A DNA stretch of 19,615 nt from contig JBEIHX010000048.1 in NCBI GenBank assembly GCA_040381075.1, forward strand, positions 1-19,615, written 5' to 3'. Under the pieces are notes generated by a model, which was not told where the DNA came from, ran no database searches, and was given only the letters and a program-made list of their open reading frames with translations. The position numbers were made by a program, and so were the translations under genes. Within the stretch, counting starts at the first letter, position 1; every line of letters begins with the position of its first letter. Source of the DNA: JBEIHX01 sp040381075. GTDB taxonomy: Bacteria > Pseudomonadota > Alphaproteobacteria > Caulobacterales > Aquidulcibacteraceae. Below, one piece after another: positions 1 through 6,281 of this stretch.

Positions 1-302
1 GCGGCCCCTGCGACGCGATGCAGACCGCGGCTGCGCATGCCCGCCGCGCCGCTCTCGCCCGACAGGCCGACGCACGCGTCGTCAGGTCGCGCCGGCGTCG
101 TACAGGCGCCGGATCGTGGCGCGCACCAGCGCGTCTGTGGAATCGCGCGGATCGGCGGACCCAAGTGGATATCTTTGGCCACGAACGCAGCGTTTTGGTT
201 TTCGGCATTTTTGTTTATTGCGCGTGGGCCGTCGACCTATGTCGCGGGCGCAGACGGAAAAGGCTGATCCGTGGAAGGATTCTGCTTGAATATCGGCGAA
301 CG
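1..302. other. Left edge without a credible gene
   Basis: I see no convincing gene here. Open frames exist on both strands, but they are arginine/alanine-rich products of high GC, lack a ribosome binding site, and resemble nothing I recognise. A minus-strand frame ending near position 82 has an ordinary-looking C-terminal helix (DALVRATIRRLYDAGA), so the tail of a decayed gene is possible. The DNA becomes more AT-rich from about 180 onward, as expected for the promoter side of the toxin-antitoxin pair that follows. Confidence 0.4.
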
Positions 303-331
303 ATAGACTAAGTTCCATGAACTAAGTCTAT
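303..331 (+). promoter_or_regulatory. Palindromic operator of the first toxin-antitoxin operon
   Basis: The arms ATAGACTAAGTTC (303-315) and GAACTAAGTCTAT (319-331) form an inverted repeat with one mismatched pair around a 3-nt centre. The heptamer ACTAAGT also repeats directly at 307-313 and 321-327. The element ends 14 nt before the antitoxin start codon. Type II antitoxins typically repress their own operon by binding such sites, so I infer this is the autoregulatory operator. A -35/-10 pair could not be assigned with confidence. Confidence 0.7.
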
Positions 332-345
332 AGGATTGGTGAATA

Positions 346-594
346 ATGACCGTAATTGTGAATATTCACGAAGCCAAGACGCATCTGTCGCGGCTTGTCG
401 ACGCCGCCGCTAAAGGCGAAACTTTCATCATCGCCAAAGCAGGCAAGGCCCTGGTCAAGGTGGTTGCGCTCGATGCACCGCTTGGCGCAGACCGGAAGCG
501 GCTTGGATTCCTGTCGGGCTCCATCAAGGTTCCTGACGATTTCGACGACATGGGCCGGGAAGAGATTGAAACCCTCTTCGGCGGCGCGAAATGA
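346..594 (+). CDS. Phd/YefM-family antitoxin
   Basis: This 82-residue protein begins TVIVNIHEAKTHLSRLVD, the usual N-terminus of the Phd/YefM fold, which dimerises and binds operator DNA. It continues with the typical GETFIIAKAGKALVKVV strand region. The acidic C-terminal tail (about residues 60-80, FDDMGREEIETLF) is the part that normally wraps around and neutralises the toxin. The family role is to hold a PIN-domain RNase inactive and repress the operon; the antitoxin is usually degraded faster than the toxin. The stop codon overlaps the toxin start (ATGA, 591-594), so the two are translationally coupled. The 29-bp palindrome at 303-331 is the likely binding site. Length and architecture are normal and the gene appears intact. 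Confidence 0.92.
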   Translation: MTVIVNIHEAKTHLSRLVDAAAKGETFIIAKAGKALVKVVALDAPLGADRKRLGFLSGSIKVPDDFDDMGREEIETLFGGAK

Positions 595-977
595 ACCTGC
601 TTGTCGACACCCATCTGCTTCTGTGGGCTGCGGGGGAGCCAGACCGGCTCTCTCCGGATGCGCGGCGCTATCTGGAAGACGAGAAAAACACCGTTTATTT
701 CAGCGCTGCGAGCCTGTGGGAGATTACGATCAAGGGCTCTCTGGGGCGCGACGACTTCATCGTTGACCCGCGCTTGCTGCGCCGCGGGCTCCTCGACAAT
801 GATTGGCACGAACTCGTTATCACCAGCGACCATGCGATTGCTGTCGCGGCCTTGCCTGCGATCCACAAGGACCCCTTCGACCGCCTTCTTGTGGCGCAGG
901 CGAACGAAGAAGGGCTATTGCTCCTGACATCGGACGATTTCGTCGCCTCCTATCCCGGATCGGTCCGGAAGGTCTAG
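591..977 (+). CDS. PIN-domain ribonuclease toxin, VapC type
   Basis: This 128-residue PIN-domain protein is the presumed toxin, a Mg-dependent RNase acting in the cytoplasm on structured RNA (often tRNA or rRNA in characterised VapC proteins). The acidic active-site residues are visible: Asp6 in LVDTHLLLW, Glu44 in SLWEITIK, Asp97 in the HKDPFDRLL motif (residues 92-100), and Asp115/116 in LTSDDF. This motif set fits the VapC subgroup usually paired with Phd-like antitoxins, matching the gene just upstream. It starts inside the antitoxin stop codon. All catalytic residues are present, so I expect an active toxin. Its RNA target cannot be read from sequence. Confidence 0.93.
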   Translation: MNLLVDTHLLLWAAGEPDRLSPDARRYLEDEKNTVYFSAASLWEITIKGSLGRDDFIVDPRLLRRGLLDNDWHELVITSDHAIAVAALPAIHKDPFDRLLVAQANEEGLLLLTSDDFVASYPGSVRKV

Positions 978-1056
978 AGTGCATCCCGGCGGGGCATATT
1001 TTTTCAGATCCAGACCGCGCGGATTTGCACGCCGTCCTTCATAGAAAATATCGATC

Positions 1057-1072
1057 GCGCCTCAAGAGGCGC
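1057..1072 (+). terminator. GC hairpin downstream of toxin gene
   Basis: GCGCCTC and GAGGCGC are perfectly complementary around AA, about 80 nt after the toxin stop codon. There is no run of T after the stem, so this is at best a weak intrinsic terminator; it could be only an RNA-stabilising hairpin. Confidence 0.3.
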
Positions 1073-1290
1073 GCCTTCGGGCTGGCCAGAACTCAACTCT
1101 CGGCCGGCGGAAAGGAAGGATTCGCCCCCTAAACAGCCGGTCAGGATCATTCCTTCGGCGGAAGCCTCGACCAATGATTTTGAATCGCTGAAGGTAGCCA
1201 GCTTCTCTGCAGGACCCCAACCGAACTGCCTCCGGGTTTGCCGGCGCTGTTCAGTTGAAAAATTTCAGGAGACCGCGATTGGGTCGATGC

Positions 1291-1311
1291 TTCGAATCCG
1301 GATTCACGCCA
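1291..1311 (+). other. tRNA T-arm-like string, possible attachment-site relic
   Basis: TTCGAATCC followed by GGATTCACGCCA resembles the T-loop to CCA end of a tRNA gene, the segment that tyrosine-integrase elements duplicate when they integrate. No matching 5' half of a tRNA lies upstream. The distance from T-loop to CCA is about two bases shorter than in a standard tRNA, so it is not a functional tRNA. An att relic is one reading; chance resemblance is the other. Confidence 0.25.
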
Positions 1312-1332
1312 GGAAAAAAGAGACGAAAATCA

Positions 1333-1367
1333 TCCTACGAAATTCCCTACAAATATCCCTACAAATC
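1333..1367 (+). repeat. Tandem 12-bp AT-rich direct repeats (TCCCTACAAAT)
   Basis: TCCCTACAAATA (1344-1355) is followed directly by TCCCTACAAATC (1356-1367), matching at 11 of 12 positions. A shorter degenerate copy, TCCTACGAAAT, lies just before (1333-1343). Closely spaced identical sites on one strand are typical of binding arrays such as integrase arm sites or iterons. They begin about 20 nt after the tRNA-like string. The bound protein is unknown. Confidence 0.6.
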
Positions 1368-1419
1368 AAAAATTGCTTGCCTTTAAGGCCTTGTAAAATA
1401 TAAGTTTTAAACGTTCGAT

Positions 1420-1438
1420 GGAGCGCTGCGCCAGCTCC
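1420..1438 (-). terminator. Weak hairpin after the lipoprotein gene
   Basis: Read on the minus strand, GGAG pairs with CTCC and an inner CTG pairs with CAG, with a small bulge. It begins about 16 nt after the stop codon of the minus-strand lipoprotein gene and is followed by AT-rich sequence with short T runs. This is a plausible but imperfect terminator. Confidence 0.3.
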
Positions 1439-1453
1439 AAATAGGTCCGCGAG

Positions 1454-4021
1454 CTACGCCGCCACGGTTCCCAGCATCAGTCCGAGAAATCGGTTGTCAT
1501 CTGCTGAGCCCGCAAGCTTCACCGCCACAAGTCCGCGTGACGGGATGATAAACATCTTCATGTTGCCGGCCCCATAGGCGATGAACATGTCGTTAGGAAC
1601 ATCTGGAGCGATCTTGCCGCCCGCCGCCCAGCGACCCGTGACCGCGCTTGGCCATGGCAGACTGTCCTGGTTCGCCTGATAGGTCGCGCCCACGGGTCGG
1701 TTCAGCCACCAGCCGAGCCCGTACCCGGCGAAGGCCGGCGTCTGATAACTGGAACACCGCTGGATGTTGGCCCGCGAAACGACTTGCTGGCCATTCCAGA
1801 GCCCGCCCTGCAGGATGAACTGGCCGTAGCGCGCCCAATTGCCCGCCGTCATCGATGCGCCGCCTGCGAAGTTAGGCTTGCCCTTGGCGTCGCGCTGCCA
1901 GTCGGCGGCCGTAACGCCGATGCGGTCGAACACCCGCGACTGCAGATAGGCAAGCGGATCGCGCCCCCCTGCGATATCGCCGTTTCCCTGCACGCTCGCC
2001 CCGGTCTTGAGTTCAAAATAGGCTGCGAAAGCTTGGAATGCGTTGGGGCCATAGATTGCGCCAATGTCCGGCGCGGACGTCGAGCGCGCGCCGATCGCTT
2101 GGGCATAGGTGTCGACCGCGTTGAGATTGGCGCCAGCGCTGCCGGAATTGGCGAGCCCTGAACTGAGCGCCAGAAGATCGCGCGCCCGGATCGCCTGTTT
2201 TGCGGTTGGATCGGGCGCTGCGCCGCCAGGCGCCCAGGCGCGGATGGCGGTCGAAGCGAATTCGTCGATGTCGATCAGTCCGTCATCCTGCGCCGCGCCC
2301 CAGAGGGCGCAGGTGAAACTCTTCGTGCCAGACGCCAGAAACTCCCCACGCGTCGCCGAGCCAGCCCCGCCATACCGCTCCAGCACGGTTTGGCCATTCT
2401 CGATCACCACCACCGCCCGCACGCCATTGGCGAAGGCGTAATCGGCCGCCGCCGAAAGATTGAGCCCGCTGGCGACCGGCGGCGGCGGGACGGAGGTGGG
2501 CGGACGCGCAAGCGCTATGAAGGCGGCCTGGCGCGACGAGGTCAGCGTCGTGGACCCGAAACCGATGGACGCCGCCGTCGTTGAACCGGGCGCGCCGAAT
2601 GTCCCCACGCTGACGACCGCGCCAGACGCCAGGGTCGCGATCGCATAGGTGACATCCAGGCCCGGGCCGCCGGCCGCCAGCGCCCAGTCAAGCGTTCCGT
2701 CGCCGCGGAACGCCGCAAGCATAGGATCGCGCCCGCCGGCCGAGGCAAAGCCCGACCCCGACGCAAAGGTCGCAGCTCCTGAGAAGTCAGCCCCGATCAG
2801 GAGGTCGCCGTCAGCCGCGACCTCGATCTCAGCGCCCTCTTCCGCACCAGCTCCGCCAAACCTCTGCGCCCAGGATATCTGGCCGTTTTGATCGGCGCTG
2901 GCGACGAATACATCCCGATCGCCCGCTGACGTCAGCGTAGCCCCGCCAAGGCCGACCGCGTCAGAAAACCCGCCGGCGAACAGGACATTGCCGAAATCGT
3001 CTCCGCCGACCCCGCGGCAGGCCTCGGAGCCAGCGCCGCCGACGCGCTGCGCCCAGCGCAACGCGCCGGAACCTTCATAGGCGGCGAGGAAGCAGTCCGT
3101 CTGCGCCGACGCCGACGACAGGACGGAGCTTGCGTTCGGCGCGGCGAAACTGAGCGTGTCTGAAAACTCCCCGGCGACCAGCACGCGCCCCTGCCCGTCC
3201 ACGCCGACGCCGCGGCCCGCTTCGGGTTGCGCAGCGCCGCTGGCCGGCGAACCCGGCCCGGCGATCGCGCGCGCCCAGCGCGGCGATCCGTCGCGGGCCA
3301 ATTGCGCAACGAAAATGTCGTCCGTCCCGCTCGGCGGATTGGGGAGGCCTGCGCCCACGCCGAAGCTTGCAGCGCCCCCGTAGGCGCCGATGACGGCCGT
3401 CTCTCCGGCCGGGGTCGCGACCACCTCATTGGCGTAGCTCTGTCCGGCCCCGGCGAGGGGGGTTATCCATTGCACGCCGCCGTCGGGAGCGAATTTTGCA
3501 ACGAAGGCGTCAGACCCCGTGGCGTTGACCGTCAGGTTGCCAAATGCGGCAGATCCGGTCACCTGGCCCGCCACATAGGCAGCGCCGGAAGCATCGCTCG
3601 CAACATCAAAGGCGAAGTCATCGCCAAGGCCGCCAAAGGCGCGCGCCCACAGCACGGTCCCACTTTCGCTGATGCGGGCGATGAACAGATCCGTGCGGGC
3701 GCCGGCGGGCGCCACGCTCGTCGAGCCGATTTGCAGCGCGGCCTCAGTACCGAAGCTCCCGACAACATAAAATGAACTCTGAGGGCCGGCGGCTACGCCG
3801 CGGGCAACCGGACTTGCGCCTGTCGCAGCAAGCGCAACGCTCCAGCCATAGCCGCCGGTCGGCGGAGCAATGAGCGCGGGCGGCGGGGGCGGCGGGCTTG
3901 GGCTGGGGCTGGGCGGCGGGCTCGTGGGCGCGCTCCCACCGGCCCCGCCGCCGCCGCCGCAACCGGCGATCAGAGCCAAAGCCACGGCGGCCGCGCAAAA
4001 GCAGGCGGTTCGGAGCATCAT
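1454..4021 (-). CDS. Lipoprotein fusing a beta-propeller to a beta-lactamase-like serine hydrolase
   Basis: From the chosen ATG (4021) this is 855 residues. An in-frame TTG at 4036 would add five, and the numbers below count from that TTG. The N-terminus is a lipoprotein signal with lipobox LIAGC (Cys26), then a glycine run and a proline/serine-rich spacer (about 38-55). Residues 60-510 hold some seven repeats of the SBBP/propeller type, e.g. DLFIARISESGTVLWARAFGG and DVFVASADQNGQISWAQRFGG. A proline hinge (512-520) leads to a class C beta-lactamase/PBP-like domain with SxxK nucleophile Ser569-Gly-Thr-Lys572, a YxxN-like box at Tyr662-Gly-Pro-Asn665, and a Gly-Ala-Gly third box at 822-824. 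The product is probably anchored to the outer membrane, with the hydrolase domain acting on an ester, amide or peptide. The substrate is unknown. The third box departs from the usual HxG/KTG. It is transcribed alone, with possible regulator half-sites upstream. Confidence 0.85.
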   Translation of the reverse strand: MMLRTACFCAAAVALALIAGCGGGGGAGGSAPTSPPPSPSPSPPPPPPALIAPPTGGYGWSVALAATGASPVARGVAAGPQSSFYVVGSFGTEAALQIGSTSVAPAGARTDLFIARISESGTVLWARAFGGLGDDFAFDVASDASGAAYVAGQVTGSAAFGNLTVNATGSDAFVAKFAPDGGVQWITPLAGAGQSYANEVVATPAGETAVIGAYGGAASFGVGAGLPNPPSGTDDIFVAQLARDGSPRWARAIAGPGSPASGAAQPEAGRGVGVDGQGRVLVAGEFSDTLSFAAPNASSVLSSASAQTDCFLAAYEGSGALRWAQRVGGAGSEACRGVGGDDFGNVLFAGGFSDAVGLGGATLTSAGDRDVFVASADQNGQISWAQRFGGAGAEEGAEIEVAADGDLLIGADFSGAATFASGSGFASAGGRDPMLAAFRGDGTLDWALAAGGPGLDVTYAIATLASGAVVSVGTFGAPGSTTAASIGFGSTTLTSSRQAAFIALARPPTSVPPPPVASGLNLSAAADYAFANGVRAVVVIENGQTVLERYGGAGSATRGEFLASGTKSFTCALWGAAQDDGLIDIDEFASTAIRAWAPGGAAPDPTAKQAIRARDLLALSSGLANSGSAGANLNAVDTYAQAIGARSTSAPDIGAIYGPNAFQAFAAYFELKTGASVQGNGDIAGGRDPLAYLQSRVFDRIGVTAADWQRDAKGKPNFAGGASMTAGNWARYGQFILQGGLWNGQQVVSRANIQRCSSYQTPAFAGYGLGWWLNRPVGATYQANQDSLPWPSAVTGRWAAGGKIAPDVPNDMFIAYGAGNMKMFIIPSRGLVAVKLAGSADDNRFLGLMLGTVAA

Positions 4022-4041
4022 CGTCACCACGTCCAATAACA

Positions 4042-4056
4042 GACAATATTGTCGAC
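4042..4056 (-). promoter_or_regulatory. Palindrome with degenerate ATTGTC operator half-sites
   Basis: GACAATATTGTC (4042-4053) is a perfect 12-bp palindrome 20 nt upstream of the lipoprotein start. The plus-strand string ATTGTCGAC (4048-4056) resembles the first nine bases of the ATTGTCAACAAT operator found at 6174 and 12313, with one change, but the other half-site is not conserved. It may be a weaker site for the same regulator; it could equally belong to another regulator. Confidence 0.35.
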
Positions 4057-4782
4057 TCTTCTTGATACTGTCGATTAATCTCGATCTTGGTGCAATGTCG
4101 TCGGCGCCAGCCGGGCGCTCGCAGACGCCGCCGCGTCCGGGCGTCAGGCTGGCCTGCTTGGCAAAGGACCGAGCAGGCAGACGCTGCTGGGAATATGGGT
4201 CTGATCGAGCGACGAGTCGGGGTCATGCAGCATCTCATGGTGCGGAAATGACGCCCGGTCGTGGATCGGCCCGCGTATCCCAGTCCCGCACTGCGCGAAG
4301 GCAGCGACGCGTTGGTCGCGCACGCCCAAACATCGCCAAACGCCTCGCCTCGTGCCTCAGCGCTGCCCAGGCTTGGCATCGGGCGCGCGAGCCCTCGCGC
4401 ACTCGCGCGCAATGACTATGGCGGCTCAGGTCGGCGCGCGTAGCAGAGCCGCAGCGCCAAGAGCGGCCTTGTGATCGTCGGCGGGATCCGGTTGCAAAGA
4501 GCAATGGCGCCGATGCGCCGTCCTGCAGAGGCTGGGCCTTGCGTGCGGCATGCTGGGGCCCTGTCTTGAAGAGTGCGCCTTAAAGAACCTGTCTGGGAGA
4601 ATTCGTCGACTGGGCGCCTGACGGTCCGTGGCTTGACCGAAGGTTTTTCCCCTTTGGCCGCTGACGCGCAGATTCTGGCCCATGGGCCTTGGCGCATCGC
4701 GCGCTCGTCGCAGATCTGCTCTGCATGCACGTTGTTGGTTGGGCGGGCCGACGCGCGGTTGGCGGTTGCGCTCGGGCGAGCC
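4057..4782. other. About 730 bp with no recognisable gene
   Basis: Open frames in this stretch are short, arginine-rich on both strands, lack ribosome binding sites and resemble no family I know. The long plus-strand frame starting at 4573 is a shadow of the DUF1254 gene that follows. A small perfect hairpin, GCTCG-GG-CGAGC (4770-4781), lies directly after the stop codon of the DUF1254 gene but has no T run. The length suggests a decayed gene or unannotated RNA, but I see no positive evidence for either. Confidence 0.5.
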
Positions 4783-6078
4783 CTACCCCAGGGTCTGGAT
4801 CGGGGGCGGCGCCCAGCGCCCACTGCGCATCGTAGCGCGCGGCAGATAAGCCCGAAACGCCAGCTGCATAGGCCCTTGCGGCGCAGGCAGCCAGTTGCCG
4901 CTTTCGGGAGGCCCTGGCTGGATGCGCACGCGGATCGAACCGTCGGGCTGGCGCTCGATGCCCGGCGATCTGTTCGAGATCGAATAGCGGTTGATCGGAT
5001 TATCAACAAAGAAGAAGCGTCCGTCGCTCTCGGCGGCATACATTGTGAGCGACCAGAAGGCATCGACCGGAACGTCCGTAGGCAGGATGATCTCATGCGA
5101 CTTGGCCGGGTCGAGCAGGCTGCCCGATGCGGTGTGACGCGTCTGAAAATACATCGCTTCCTCGCGCGGCAGCGCGGCGAGGCCGCCCAGGGCGACCGAG
5201 GCGCGCAGCGTGTCGCTGGCCCGCGCGCTTCCGATGTCGGGGTGGGATGCCCGCCACGCCCCGGCTGCGGGCATGCCATCGGAATAGATGGCGCTCAAGC
5301 GCGCCACGGCGCGCTGCGAGGCCTCACGCCAGGTCTGGCCAAGGGGCTCGGACAAGTCAGAGAACCGCGCAGCGCCGACGCCTGCGCCGCGATGTCTCGC
5401 TGCGCCCTGCATGCGTCTTGCGCCCCGGGACCGACGCAGCATTTCTGCGGCTGCGTCGAACACCATGTCGGCCGACATCGCGCCGGCCGTCGCCGTCTCC
5501 AAAGTGCGCGCCGCCGGCGCGGACAGAATTTCGATGCGCGACAGCCCATCATTGGCGGCGGCGAGATCCTCCGGCCCGCTGACCAGGATCCGCGCCAGCA
5601 TCCACACGTCATTGGTCGGCGAGCGGATTATCTGAACGTCTCGGTCCGCGCGACCCCGCCAGAGCGGCCCTGTTATCAGAAACCGCCCGCCGAGACCGCG
5701 TGTCGCACGCGTGCCGATGATGGCGAAGTTGTCGGTGAACGCATCCATAAATGCGAGGGACCAATAGCGGTCCTTAAGATCGCCTGCCGACACCAGGACG
5801 GGACCGCTGGCAAGGTCGAGCATGGCCGAGGCGTACAGCGTGTCATTGTTGGGCGCTGTGACATTGCGATGGGAGGCTTGCGTGAGGGTGCGCCGGTACG
5901 ACACCGTGTTGCGCGCCCGCGGCGCGCGCGCGATGGCGCGCGAGATTTCAAAGAGCGGGTAAAGATAATCGAAGGCGCGATCAATCTCGCTAACGGTCAA
6001 GGCGCGGCTCTCGCCAAGGGCGAGAAGGGCTGCGCCGCCTCCGGCGAGCACGGCGCGGCGCGTCATAGAAGCTTGCAT
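4783..6078 (-). CDS. Exported DUF1254/DUF1214 protein
   Basis: This 431-residue protein starts at an ATG with a strong ribosome binding site (AGGAG, 6 nt before the codon). The N-terminus MTRRAVLAGGGAALLALG (residues 5-22) is a signal peptide with a twin-arginine-like start. Residues about 30-165 match DUF1254: an FDYLYPLFEISRA helix, the hallmark APNNDTLYASAMLDL (75-89), DRYWSLAFMDAFTDNFAIIGTR and the FLITGPLW strand. Residues about 320-415 match DUF1214: FWSLTMY, FFVDNPINRYSI and a closing NWLPAP. The family is common in actinobacteria and proteobacteria near catabolic genes, and I know of no proven biochemical activity. It diverges from the dehalogenase-like gene, with the 14-bp operator between them, so the two are probably co-regulated. 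The product is expected in the periplasm. Confidence 0.9.
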   Translation of the reverse strand: MQASMTRRAVLAGGGAALLALGESRALTVSEIDRAFDYLYPLFEISRAIARAPRARNTVSYRRTLTQASHRNVTAPNNDTLYASAMLDLASGPVLVSAGDLKDRYWSLAFMDAFTDNFAIIGTRATRGLGGRFLITGPLWRGRADRDVQIIRSPTNDVWMLARILVSGPEDLAAANDGLSRIEILSAPAARTLETATAGAMSADMVFDAAAEMLRRSRGARRMQGAARHRGAGVGAARFSDLSEPLGQTWREASQRAVARLSAIYSDGMPAAGAWRASHPDIGSARASDTLRASVALGGLAALPREEAMYFQTRHTASGSLLDPAKSHEIILPTDVPVDAFWSLTMYAAESDGRFFFVDNPINRYSISNRSPGIERQPDGSIRVRIQPGPPESGNWLPAPQGPMQLAFRAYLPRATMRSGRWAPPPIQTLG

Positions 6079-6173
6079 TCACCTCTCCTGGCAAGGCGGC
6101 GCCGGTCTGATGCGCACAAGACCTCGCAATTTGCGCCTTCAGGGTCAAACTTGTTCTGGACAGCCCGGGAATA

Positions 6174-6187
6174 ATTGTCAACAATCC
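6174..6187 (+). promoter_or_regulatory. Operator copy 1 (ATTGTCAACAATCC) between divergent genes
   Basis: ATTGT and ACAAT form an inverted repeat around CA. The full 14-mer occurs again, in reverse orientation, at 12311-12324. It lies between the DUF1254 gene (minus, start 6078) and the dehalogenase-like gene (plus, start 6247). Read on the minus strand it contains a perfect TTGACA -35 hexamer, though no clear -10 follows. The pattern xTTGTxxACAAx suits GntR/FadR-type regulators, and such a gene lies at 12496. That this protein binds here is inferred. Confidence 0.75.
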
Positions 6188-6239
6188 GGTCGTCCATGGG
6201 CGCGCCGACGCGCTTATCGGGTCTGGCGGCGACGGGGAA

Positions 6240-6281
6240 ATTCCGTATGTTTCGTCCTATATTCCGAATGTTTCGTCCTCT
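6240..6281 (+). repeat. Tandem 21-bp repeat spanning the start codon
   Basis: Two adjacent 21-bp units (6240-6260 and 6261-6281) differ at only two positions. Each contains ATGTTTCGTCCT, so the start codon and first codons (Met-Phe-Arg-Pro) are present twice in frame, at 6247 and 6268. The ribosome-binding-like GGGGAA (6235-6240) precedes the first copy only. Confidence 0.85.

Larger units (their letters stand above)
978..1453. other. 476-bp gene-free stretch between toxin and lipoprotein genes
   Basis: No credible coding region is seen. It holds a GC hairpin at 1057-1072, a tRNA T-arm-like string at 1291-1311, AT-rich direct repeats at 1333-1367 and a weak hairpin at 1420-1438 downstream of the minus-strand lipoprotein gene. 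Base composition drops sharply to AT-rich from about 1310 to 1415, unlike the rest of the window, which suggests a site for DNA-binding proteins or recently acquired DNA. Confidence 0.55.

Noticed and set aside
1..120. Walker A-like GLSGESGAAG on the minus strand at the left edge
   Set aside because: The lysine and Ser/Thr of GxxGxGK[ST] are missing and no other ABC-ATPase motif is near, so this is chance.
1240..1311. A complete tRNA gene ending at the CCA-like string
   Set aside because: No acceptor, D or anticodon arm can be folded upstream, and the T-loop to CCA distance is too short. Only an attachment-site relic remains possible.
4573..6174. 533-codon open frame on the plus strand
   Set aside because: It is antisense to the DUF1254/DUF1214 gene, which has clear family motifs and a strong ribosome binding site. 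The plus frame is arginine/histidine-rich without recognisable domains.
6175..6246. TTG start of the dehalogenase-like gene at 6175
   Set aside because: It lies inside the operator, has no ribosome binding site, and would put 24 residues in front of the signal peptide.
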